From: Chlamydomonas sphaeroides
Taxonomy: Eukaryota; Chlorophyta; Chlorophyceae; Chlamydomonadales; Chlamydomonadaceae
NCBI GenBank assembly: GCA_001662425.1
Contig: BDDC01001510.1
Span: 1 to 25,138, forward strand
DNA: 25,138 nucleotides
Direction: 5' to 3'
Shown in pieces: positions 9,028 through 17,637 of this stretch. The notes below the pieces were generated by a model. That model ran no database searches, had not been told where the DNA came from, and saw nothing but the letters and a program-made list of their open reading frames with translations. Position 1 is the first letter of the stretch, and each line of letters starts with the position of its first letter. The position numbers and the translations under genes were made by a program.

Positions 9028-10857
9028 ACCTAGGCGCGGCGTGGTAGGGCTGCCCGACGGAAGCCTCGATGGCTGCTGTGAGGCAGGTGTCGGAGCTGGG
9101 CGCCTCCATTGCCCAGTGTGAGCGCCAGCTGCGCAGCAGAGCGCCCCACGGCTCGGCTCGCAAGGTGGCCGCTAGCCCGCACCCAGTCGGCGCGTAGCCA
9201 GTACCCGTGCTGACCGGATTGGACTCCGTCCATCGGCCCGCCCCTCCACGTGTGGCCCCGCCGCACCTGTACGACACCTCGACACGCATACACGGTATTG
9301 TCGGATTGTCGGGTTCGGGGGATTGCAGGTACAGGTTCTTGACTTCGTCTGTTTCTTTCCATGCTGTTGCCGTTGGGTACCTAGCGGCGTACTGCACGAC
9401 AGTCTCCTGTGGAGGCGTCGGCTTGGCCCTGATGCCGCGCCCGCTACCGACGGAAGCCGCCGCTGCTGACAGCAGCGACGGGCCAGGCAAGCCCGCCGCT
9501 CGCAGCAACGCGTCCCTTGGTACGCCATACCGCGCCATGGGAACATCACCGCTCGCAGCAAGGGCGCGAGGAGGCAGCCGCAGGGCTCTGTGGTTTATGC
9601 CGGGTTGCTTACATCCAGTCCGACCGCGGGACGCTCCGCCCACCACCGGCTTGCACCGGCAGGCAGCTGCCGTGGCCAGGCTCCTGTCCCGACGACGGCG
9701 CGACGCTGCCGGACCCACACAGGGCGTCGACCCCGGGCACGGCTTCCCAACGCTCCCCAGCCGCACCTGCCGGCACCTCGCCGCAGTCTTGACATACTGG
9801 TACGGCATCTGCCGCGGTCCCAACCCGGCCTAGCCTGCGCCAGTACGCAGCTGTCCATGAGTCCGCCATCACCAGGACTGGCCCGCACGTTCGGCCCGTG
9901 GCCATGGCCACAGACGAGCGCCTGGGCTCGAGGCAGCCAGAAGGGGCAAGGCGAGCAGGCGCCGAGAGAGGCCGCGAGCAGGCGGCCCTGCGTCACGACC
10001 CCAGCTCACGCCGCGGGCGACCAGCCGAGCCGCCTCACCGAGAGCTGCGCTTTGTGCTGGTCTCCCTGAGGTCCGGGGGCGTGTCGCCGAGGAAGCTCCG
10101 TCCGGAGCGCAGGGGCTGTCGCCCCCGTGGCCGAGCAGCGCCGCGGCCGGCGCGCGTGCGGCCGTGGGCCCGCACGGCCGCGGGTGCTGCACCCTGGGGT
10201 GCGGGAGCGCGGCGCTGGGCGCCTGAGCGCAGGGCCCGCCAAGGCCCGCAGAGAGCGCACGCCGGCCCCCTGGGCGCCGGAGCGGCCCTCGGGCACACGG
10301 CTGCCCTCCGACACAGGGCCGGCGGGGGTGGTGGGAGGGGGGGCGGCTGCACTCGACGCACGCCACCGCGTGGCTACTTCGACGGTGGCGCCACGGGTCT
10401 CGATATGCCTGCCATCCCGGCTCGTCGAGGCATGTGGTCGGTGTTGCTGGTGCGTTGGCTGCCCCGGGCAGCGGGGCGCAGGTCTACCCGCACGCCAGCC
10501 CGCGTGTCGCGCTGCTGCCGCAGGGTGCTTGCTGCACTGGCAAGGGCTGCGCTGCCGTCCCACGCCGCCAACGCAGCCCGGCGCCGCCGCCGGCGGTGCG
10601 GCGGCACCGGGCCTCTCACCGCCGCCGCGCCTGGCGTGCCGTGACGCTGCTACGTTCCGGCTGCTCAGGGCATTGCGCTGGCTGCCATGCACAGCCCAGC
10701 GCATGGCCTAGCACCACATGGCCGAGCCCTGGGACGCCCTCCCAAGTGCTGTCGCTCCAGGCGTGCCGCGATGCCCAAAACTCTCGCCCGGCGGGGCGTC
10801 CATTCAAGGGGTTGCTGTAGCGCTGGCTGCCACGCGCGCCGCGCGCCGCAGCCAGGC
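9028..10857. other. About 1.8 kb without a firmly supported gene; one doubtful minus-strand ORF
   Basis: This is the region after the MYB pseudogene and after the TRAPPC1 stop codon, so it holds the TRAPPC1 3' UTR. The nearest minus-strand TGTAA is at 9609-9613, about 1.2 kb past that stop, which is long for a UTR. A minus-strand frame open over 8960-9823 contains a stretch of more balanced composition at about 9270-9560 (PTPPQETVVQYAARYPTATA, then WKETDEVKNLYLQ), but I recognise no family and no splice structure. A short + frame at 9069-9180 (MAAVRQVSELGASIAQCE and on) also reads as possible helix. Both may be remnants. Confidence 0.4.
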
Positions 10858-11843
10858 TCACACCGCGGCCTGCATGATCTGCTGCTGCTGCAGCAGGCCG
10901 TTCTGGCGGAGGAAGGCGTTGAGCGCGTTGACAAACTGGTCCGACCTGTGGGCGCAGGGCCACAGGAGCAAGCGCCAGCAGGCCGAGGTGGTGGGAAGAT
11001 GGAGCCAAGGGCGGAGGAGCAAAAAAGAATGAGGGTGAGAGGGTGTGGCGTGCAGGGTGTGGCGTGCAGGGTGTGGCGGGACCGTGTCGCAGGGGAGGTG
11101 GGCGGCAGCTGCCCTTGAGACTTACTGGAAGGGCTGTCCCGGGATGTACAGCGGGTTCTTAACGACGTACTCCACGAAGATGTCGTCGTACAGGGACTGC
11201 AGGACGTCGTTCAGGTCGGGCGCCTCGCGGTGCGTGTTAAGCACCAGCTGCGGGGGTTGATAGGAGGTTGGGAGGGAAGGACGACGTCGGTTATCGTCGG
11301 GGCGTAAGCGGACAAAGCAGCGTGGCAGCGAAGCCGCTGCGAAGGATAACTCGGAGCGGGTCTCAGGAAGGCAGCCAGGTTGCATGGACCGCGAGGACGC
11401 GGGCGGCAGGGAACTCGGGAGTCGGCGGGGGCGAGTCGACGAGACCGCGCCACACCGAGACCCGCACACCTTGATGCCCGACGGCACTTCCAGGAAGTTG
11501 CACTTGTAGTTGTTGGTGGTGAAGCTGCGGAACTTGCAGCCCTGGCCGATCTTGCGCGGCGTGCCGAGCTGGGGCTTGGATTGACTGCGTCGCGGGAGGC
11601 GCGGGCGCCCGGTCAGCCAACAGAGCTCCCGGAGGTTCCTTACGCCATCCAATGAACCAACGCTTACTCCTTGGGGTCCATGGTCGCGCAGAAGTTGCTG
11701 AGCGTCCAGAACAGCCCGAACATCTGCTTCTGGTCGTCCGCGAGCGTGCCGGCGCCCTTGCTAACGTTCTTTGGACGGAACCACTCGTGGTAGTAGATAC
11801 AGGTGCCCTGCCGGTTGAAGATGTAGAGGTTCCAGCACCCCAT
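10858..11843 (-). CDS. TRAPPC1: TRAPP complex core subunit TRAPPC1 (Bet5)
   Basis: This is a longin-fold subunit of the TRAPP tethering complexes, which act as exchange factor for the Rab GTPase Ypt1/Rab1 in ER-to-Golgi and Golgi traffic; it works on the cytosolic face of membranes. Exons on the minus strand: 11843-11668, 11584-11470, 11247-11126, 10945-10858 (stop), giving 166 aa with all phases consistent. The N terminus MGCWNLYIFNRQGTC matches the first longin strand of the family (NLY-FDR-G-C), which fixes the start. It is followed by YYHEWFRPK, then MFGLFWTLSNF, YKCNFLEVPSGIK, LVLNTHREAPDLNDVLQSLY, and VEYVVKNPLYIPGQPFQ, all in family order. The C terminus ends in a glutamine-rich tail (LLQQQQIMQAAV) longer than in animals. 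Donors are GTAAGC, GTGTGC and GTAAGT. It is transcribed towards the pseudogene region, away from the secreted pair. Confidence 0.95.
11040..11078. repeat. 14-nt minisatellite in TRAPPC1 intron 3
   Basis: The unit AGGGTGTGGCGTGC occurs about 2.8 times in direct tandem, wholly inside the last TRAPPC1 intron. Confidence 0.8.
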
Positions 11844-12803
11844 TCTGTGTTTTTTTGTGCTGCGCACCCGGTAGCAGGCAAGGCGATGTGGTCAGTGAGC
11901 ACAACTACTGTGAGTCCGGGGTCGCGTTGGGGCAACACGGCCTCCCCCCATTGCGGCATTGGGCGTTGGGTATGCGGTATGGCACGTCCCAATTACCTGG
12001 CACGTCTCATCACGTCTCCACTTGTCCCCTGTCGACACGCCTTTAAGAAACCTGTCCCAGCTGCGGATGGGTGCATGGCTCGGCCCGAAAAGAGGCCACC
12101 CAGACCAGACCACACGGTAGGTCATAATGCGGTAATAGCCGTGTAACGTACCATTTGGCGCGTCCTCGTACTCTCCCCTCTACAAACTGAGCTGGCCGAA
12201 CGGCTCGTGCCCCCACTGTCAAGGGGCGAGCCAACCCCATGAACAGAACCGCGGGTCGGCCCGCAATCGTCCCCGCATTACGTCCCCACACCGCCGGCTC
12301 CCCTCGAGCTCCACACGCCCCTATCGCTGCGACACGCTGGCTACGCACAGCCACACGAGCCCGACAGGGTTCAAACCTCGATCATCACATTCGTTCTCCT
12401 GCGCCGTCTCATCCACCACCGACCACCCTACCCCAAACGCCGGCACGCAACACGCCATGCCCTCTCCTTGCAATGCGAGCCGCGCCCGCAGCATGCGACG
12501 TAGGGCAGCTTCTCGCTCGCTACATAGCCTTCTCGCCCATCCGTGGGGATCACGCGAAGCATCGCAAAAGACTGCAACAAACCGCGGATCTCAGCCGCCC
12601 TCGACCCACGCCGTCACCACCAACCGCAACACAGCTCACAGGCCCCCAACTCTCACCCATGCTACCGCAGTGGACCCGCTGCAACATACACAGGCCTAAG
12701 ACCAAGAGCCCTAACCTTACGCGGTTTCCAACTCACGCAGCCAGCGACGCAGAGCCCGCCTGCTGCTCCCCCGCCGCACGGCTCGTCTCAACACCAGCCA
12801 CAC
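11844..12803. other. Intergenic: TRAPPC1 promoter side and 3' flank of the downstream secreted gene
   Basis: Both neighbours are on the minus strand, so the right part holds the 3' UTR of the gene ending at 12804 and the left part the TRAPPC1 promoter and leader. Composition is more moderate than in the coding regions. A T-rich tract lies at about 11846-11857. I see no TATA box, no minus-strand TGTAA and no convincing ORF. Confidence 0.5.
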
Positions 12804-15800
12804 TCATGCGCCGTCCGTTGGCGTCGCCTCGCCTGCCGGCGTGGCTGCGTCTGCTGGCAAGTCCGCCGCAAGCCGCTCCGACACGTAGTCGCCCGGCGTC
12901 TCAGGCGACGGCGGCGGCGCTGGCGGCGCGGGCGGTGACGGCGGCCTCGGCGGCGCGGGCGACGGCGGATTCCGCGGCGGCCGCGGCGGCCGCGGCGGCG
13001 AGGGCGGCGGTGAGGGCGCGGGCGGCAGCGGCGGCGGCGGCGAGTAAATGCGTTGCCCGATGCCTCCCTCAAACCCGGCCAGCTGCGAGGAGGCGTCTCC
13101 TTGCACCGCGCCCCATCCGCCTGTGACGCCAGCCGTGACGTAGTCCTTCTGCGGGGGTCGGGAGGGAGGGACAGGAGGATGTCGGAAGGGGGTCGGGATG
13201 GGGCCGGAAGGGGGCGCGGGACGGTTGGCGACGCTGGAGGGCAGTGGCGGTGCCGGGGGCTAGGGCTAGGCAGCGATGATGGAACCTGTCCGCACGGGGT
13301 CAGGAGTGGGTGTGGTGACAGGCAGCTGGGCGCCCGGAGGGGAGGTGGCAGGCGTTGAGCCGCCAGCAGCGTCCAGGGCCTCCTGGGACCTCGCAGTTTC
13401 GTGACGCAGCCTCCTGCTGCGCCGCTGCCTGGGGTCCCGGCTACGCCAGCTCGCCACTGGCGTACAGCGGACTTGTCACAGCGCGTGTCATGATGCGTCA
13501 TAGCGAATGAGCTATAGCCTCATGACGAGGCGTGTGTGCAACGCACCACAGCCATGAACTTGTCGATGCCGGCCGTGAAGAGCGCCGTGACCGAGAAGGC
13601 GTTGACGCGCTGCACCTGCGGCCCCGTGCGCATGGCCGCGTAGTTGCGGTCGGTGCCCATCCACGCCACGTTGACGCCCGTGGAGCAGCTGGCGAGGGGG
13701 CACGGGGCGGAGGGGTTGGGAAGGTGAGAGGAGGAGGGGGAAGGGAAGGGCGTTGCGCCGTAAGGTGCGGCGCCCCTCGGCATGTGAGCCGGGCCCCAGG
13801 ACGCACACGCGCTGCTTCGATGCCAACCCGCTCAGACACGCACATGCGCCGCAAGCCCAAACGGGGTGCCGTATGGGCTGGCCCGCGTCGTGCGCCCGAC
13901 TCGGCACGCCGCTGCGCCGTCATCCATCCGCCTCGCCGCCCCAGCCACCCCTAACAACACAGGAGGCACCGTATGCTCACACGTCGAAGCGCTGGTCGTT
14001 GAAGGTGCAGGAAGTGTTGGCGACCCAGGCGCTGGTGGGCACATCCCAGTAGGAGCAGGTGCAATTCTCCACCGGCGTGGCGCAGGCCTTGATCTGGCGA
14101 CGGACGGGAGGGGAGAAGGCGCAGGCGAGGGGAGCGTGTCCGGGTACGGCACGTACGGCAGGTTCGGGGCACGCAGGCTGCCTGGCCGCGCGGCGCAGAT
14201 GCGGTGACGGAGGGGCGCACATGTACTATGGCGGCGTGGCGGCGTGGCGGCGTGCAACCGAGAGCCGGCTGCAGGTCGCCGAGCGCGTGCGTGGCCTGCA
14301 TCCCAATCGCCGGGTGCCGTGCCCGTGCAGGCTACGCGCTACGGCACCCGTACGCCCCAACACACATGCACCCCATGCCCCGGCGCCGCACCTCGGCCGC
14401 GTCGCTGTGGATGCAGTTGACCGAGGTGGCGCCGCCGCAGGCGTTGCANNNNNNNNNNNNNNNNNNNNNNNNNNNNNNNNNNNNNNNNNNNNNNNNNNNN
14501 NNNNNNNNNNNNNNNNNNNNNNNNNNNNNNNNNNNNNNNNNNNNNNNNNNNNNNNNNNNNNNNNNNNNNNNNNNNNNNNNNNNNNNNNNNNNNNNNNNNN
14601 NNNNNNNNNNNNNNNNNNNNNNNNNNNNNNNNNNNNNNNNNNNNNNNNNNNNNNNNNNNNNNNNNNNNNNNNNNNNNNNNNNNNNNNNNNNNNNNNNNNN
14701 NNNNNNNNNNNNNNNNNNNNNNNNNNNNNNNNNNNNNNNNNNNNNNNNNNNNNNNNNNNNNNNNNNNNNNNNNNNNNNNNNNNNNNNNNNNNNNNNNNNN
14801 NNNNNNNNNNNNNNNNNNCACCTCTGGGTGTGCGGAAGAGCCGGGGCGGCGGGGTCGCCAGCGCACGTCATGCGGACACGGTACGCGGACGACTGGCGGT
14901 GGCCTGGGTGACAGCTACCACACCTCTGATGCCTTGTGCAGGCGTCGAGCCATTCCCCTCTAGGGCCCACACGCGGCCAGCGCAGCGCAGCACACCGCTG
15001 CAGCGCTCCCATACAAGGGCCCACAGCGCCGCCCCCACCGTACCCCGCGCACGCAGCCGCGAGCGCGGCAGCCGCCCTGCCCTCCTCGTCCCTGGGCGGC
15101 CGGCCCCAACGCCACGCACCGAAGCGCGGCAGCAGCGCGACGCTGATGACAAAGCCGTCGCCCGTGGTGAGGCTCCTGTTGCCGCTGGCGATGACGATGG
15201 GAGGCGACCGGATGCCCGCCCTGCTCGTGTTGGGGTGAGCGACGGGGCGGCGGCAGGGGGCCGGTGGCGGCGGCGGTGTGAGGCAGCGGCGAGCGCGCTG
15301 CCGCTGCGACCTCCCCTCGGGGCCGTACGGCGATGGCCGGCGGGGGCGATGACTGCCGCGGCATGCATGTCCGCGAGCATGCCCGGGCCGGTCCGCCGGC
15401 CACGGGAACATGGGTGCAGCGGGTGCCGTGCTGGTGAGCGGGGGTCTGCCAGGAGCTAGCAGCGGCGGCGCCCCCACGCGGGCTGCCCGCTCGCCGCAGC
15501 GGACAGCACGTACGCCACGGGGCACGAATGGAGCATGGGCTGACACGTGGGGCGCTGCCCGCTCGCTGCACCACGGGACAGCGTATGTAGGAGGGAGGCA
15601 CAGCTGCCCGCTCGCTGCCTCGCCTGAAGGCCGACATGACGGTGTTAGGCGGGTTGGCGTTGATCTGCGGGCCACGAGGGCCGTGCGGTGAGAGCAAGCA
15701 GTGGACCGCAGGCCTGGCTGGCTGGGCCAGGTTGCCCAAGCCATCTGCTGAGCCCACAAGCCGAAGCAGTGGTCGAAGCAGCGGACCCGCAGCGCCTGCT

Positions 15801-16700
15801 GCGGCCGCCAACGGGCACTGCCTGCCAGGAGCGAACGGCCGTGGGGCTGCACCCCCAACTGCCACCCCAACGGCCGTGGGGCTGCACCCCCAACTGCCAC
15901 CCCAACGGCCGTGGGGCTGCACCCCCAACTGCCACCCCAACCGCTCCTCCTTGATGCCCGCCCTCGGCGGCCGCAACGCTGCGCCGCATCACGGCTCGCG
16001 CGCCTCGCACCAGGTTTAGCACGATGTCGGCGTACGGCATGCGCAGCAGCTGCAGCCGGTCCACGTACAGCCGGTAGATGGCCACGGATGCATTGTACTG
16101 CCTCTGTGGGAGTAATGTAGGAGGGTGCAGAGCCCGGGCCGGGGCGGGCGGGCGCGGTTGAGGGCAGCGGCATGCTGGTGGGGGCGCGGCCGGGACGGTG
16201 CCGGCCCTGGCCCGCACCCGCTTAAGCCCTGGGTCCGTCCGGGGACCTGAACCTAGCAGACCCATGGTCGTGATGGCGGGTTCGCGCCAGCTGGGGAGCG
16301 CCCCTCGGCGAGGCTGAGCCGCCCGGAGCGGTTACGGCGTGGCAGCAGCGGTGCGCACCAGAATCTCCCAGTTGGTGGGGTTGCAGACGCCGCCCGTGGT
16401 GGCGTTGGCTGTGATGTTCATGTATAGCTCTGGGCTCATGCCGGGCACCATGACCAGTCCGAGGACAAAGGAGTCGCCCTGGGCAGGGGCATGAGGATTC
16501 AGGGGGCAATCCAGGTTCGTGGCTCGCGTGGAACCCCGGCCGGCGGCATCCCTGGCCCCGGCGCCGCAGACTCGTGCACGTACCCGCGCGATGGGCGTCA
16601 GCGGCGCGCAGGGGTCATAGGACACTCCGTGCGCCGCGCCGAGCAGGGCGGCCGTGCAGGCGAGCAGCAGCAGGACGCTCCGCGGGCCTGCGGAGGCCAT
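12804..16700 (-). CDS. Secreted cysteine-containing protein with proline-rich tail, downstream paralogue (interrupted by assembly gap)
   Basis: Family not recognised; probably an extracellular matrix or cell-wall glycoprotein (inference). Exons, minus strand: 16700-16584, 16478-16359, 16103-16011, 15664-15624, 15220-15120, 14823-14392 (holds the gap), 14093-13981, 13688-13547, 13148-12804 (stop). If exon 6 is 98 nt as in the other copy, the protein has 389 aa. Residues 1-25 form a signal peptide (VLLLLACTAALLGAAHG). The ectodomain follows with YDPCAPL, FVLGLVMVPG, GGVCNPTN, YRLYVDRLQLLRMPYADIVL, VIASGNRSLTTGDGFVIS, CTCSYW, then VAWMGTDRNYAAMR and GFEGGIGQ. Ten cysteines match the paralogue; six N-glycosylation sequons are present. 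The tail is PPSPP/PPAPP-rich and ends in an Asp/Glu/Ala-rich segment of about 30 residues not found in the paralogue. Exon 4 appears to end at a GC donor (TTCAG-GCGAGG) where the paralogue has GT. Confidence 0.82.
13596..13819. repeat. 224-nt block identical to 18313-18536, in the downstream paralogue
   Basis: This block covers the first part of exon 8 (minus strand) and the adjoining part of intron 7. I compared it base by base with the other copy and found no difference over 224 nt. Similarity stays high for about another 100 nt to near 13922, with scattered changes. To the left, inside the same exon, the copies differ at many positions. Confidence 0.88.
14449..14818. other. Assembly gap (370 N) inside exon 6 of the downstream paralogue
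   Basis: A run of 370 unknown bases. On both sides the sequence matches the upstream paralogue: GCGTTGCA before and CCTCTGGGTGTGCGG after. In that paralogue only about 38-40 nt lie between these points, so the N count probably does not reflect real length. Any ORF spanning the gap is meaningless. Confidence 0.95.
15835..15939. repeat. 35-nt minisatellite, three perfect copies, in intron 3 of the downstream paralogue
   Basis: Three identical 35-nt units beginning ACGGCCGTGGGGCTGCACCC start at 15835, 15870 and 15905. Each unit contains GGGG-CTGCA-CCCC, an inverted repeat with the self-complementary core CTGCA apart from its last base. There are no spacers between units. The other paralogue lacks this array in the matching intron. 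Confidence 0.93.
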
Positions 16701-17637
16701 GGCCCCGACCGCCCGACCGCGCTGCGGCAGCTAGGCAGGTAGACGGCCACTGAGTGTCAGGGCGGTGTGCACAAGGCGCTGGTGCTGCTCGACGCAGGAG
16801 TTTCTCGCTCTGCGAGAATATGCAAGTTGACGACTTTCGCGGTTTGAGCCCGCACAGTTGAGGGTCTGCTCGTGTTGTTCAAATATATAGTTATCGCATA
16901 CAGGACGGTGCACACAGCGACTGTTTGGCTTCCGCTTTCATAAGAAGCCCCGCGACCCCGCCACTAGGGCCCTCGAAAACGAATTGCGGGCCTCCTCCGT
17001 TCATAAGCTTCAAGAACCAACCAACCTGCCATTGAAAATACTCGGTTTCTATTCAGAAGCAGCCAGTGTCAGTGCGACCCACGGACCCCCATGCCTTGCC
17101 CACAGGGGCCCAAGTTTGCCTTCTCGACTCCGAACAGCGGTTAGATGTCCCCTACCAACATCCCAACATAAGCAGCCTCGCAGCTTCAGAGGCCCCCAGC
17201 AGATGGCATTAGCACAACGCGCGAGAGATACTGTGGTGGACAGGGCTGGGCAATGTTCCAGCAACCAGGAGGTTGCAACCCCGTCCCGCCCTTCGACAAG
17301 CCCTTCGGCAAGCGTCACAGCCTCGCAGTAGCAGCAACAGATGCCCCCATCAGCCCCTTGGAGGTGCCTGGATCCCCAATGCTAAACCCACGGGCTTAGT
17401 TTAGGGTGCCCAAGTCTGGATGGCCCCTCGTCAGGCTCCCTACAGGCACACAGGAGCTTTGGCGCTGCAGGCCTCCCATCCACCACCTGCTGCACAGCGC
17501 GCTCCCAAACCTTCATCTACACCAACTGTTCCCAACTTGCCGCCAACGGCCGCGATGCTGGCCCTGCTGCTCGCAGAAGCAAGGCGGGGGCGGTGCGGGC
17601 GCTAGTTCCCGTGGCCGCGGCCGCGCGGGATCGACCT
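16701..17637. other. Intergenic between the two tandem paralogues
   Basis: The left half is the promoter of the downstream paralogue and the right half is the 3' flank of the upstream one. Base composition is more balanced than in the genes. I see no ORF with coding character and no TGTAA on the minus strand. The two upstream regions of the paralogues do not look alike, so the promoters may not have been duplicated or have diverged. Confidence 0.5.
16884..16889 (-). promoter_or_regulatory. TATA-box candidate of the downstream paralogue
   Basis: The minus strand reads CTATATATTTG here, an isolated AT-only word in GC-rich DNA, about 185 nt before the start codon at 16700. This spacing would give a leader of roughly 150 nt. 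Confidence 0.45.

Noticed and set aside
12366..12386. tRNA gene suggested by a B-box-like GGTTCAAACCT
   Set aside because: No base-paired T arm, no A box at the right distance and no acceptor stem could be formed.
15835..15939. CRISPR array
   Set aside because: The 35-nt units are directly adjacent without spacers and lie inside a eukaryotic intron.
14059..16173. ORFs of 466 and 613 aa spanning the gap
   Set aside because: They run through 370 unknown bases, where stops cannot be seen, and cross several well-supported introns.
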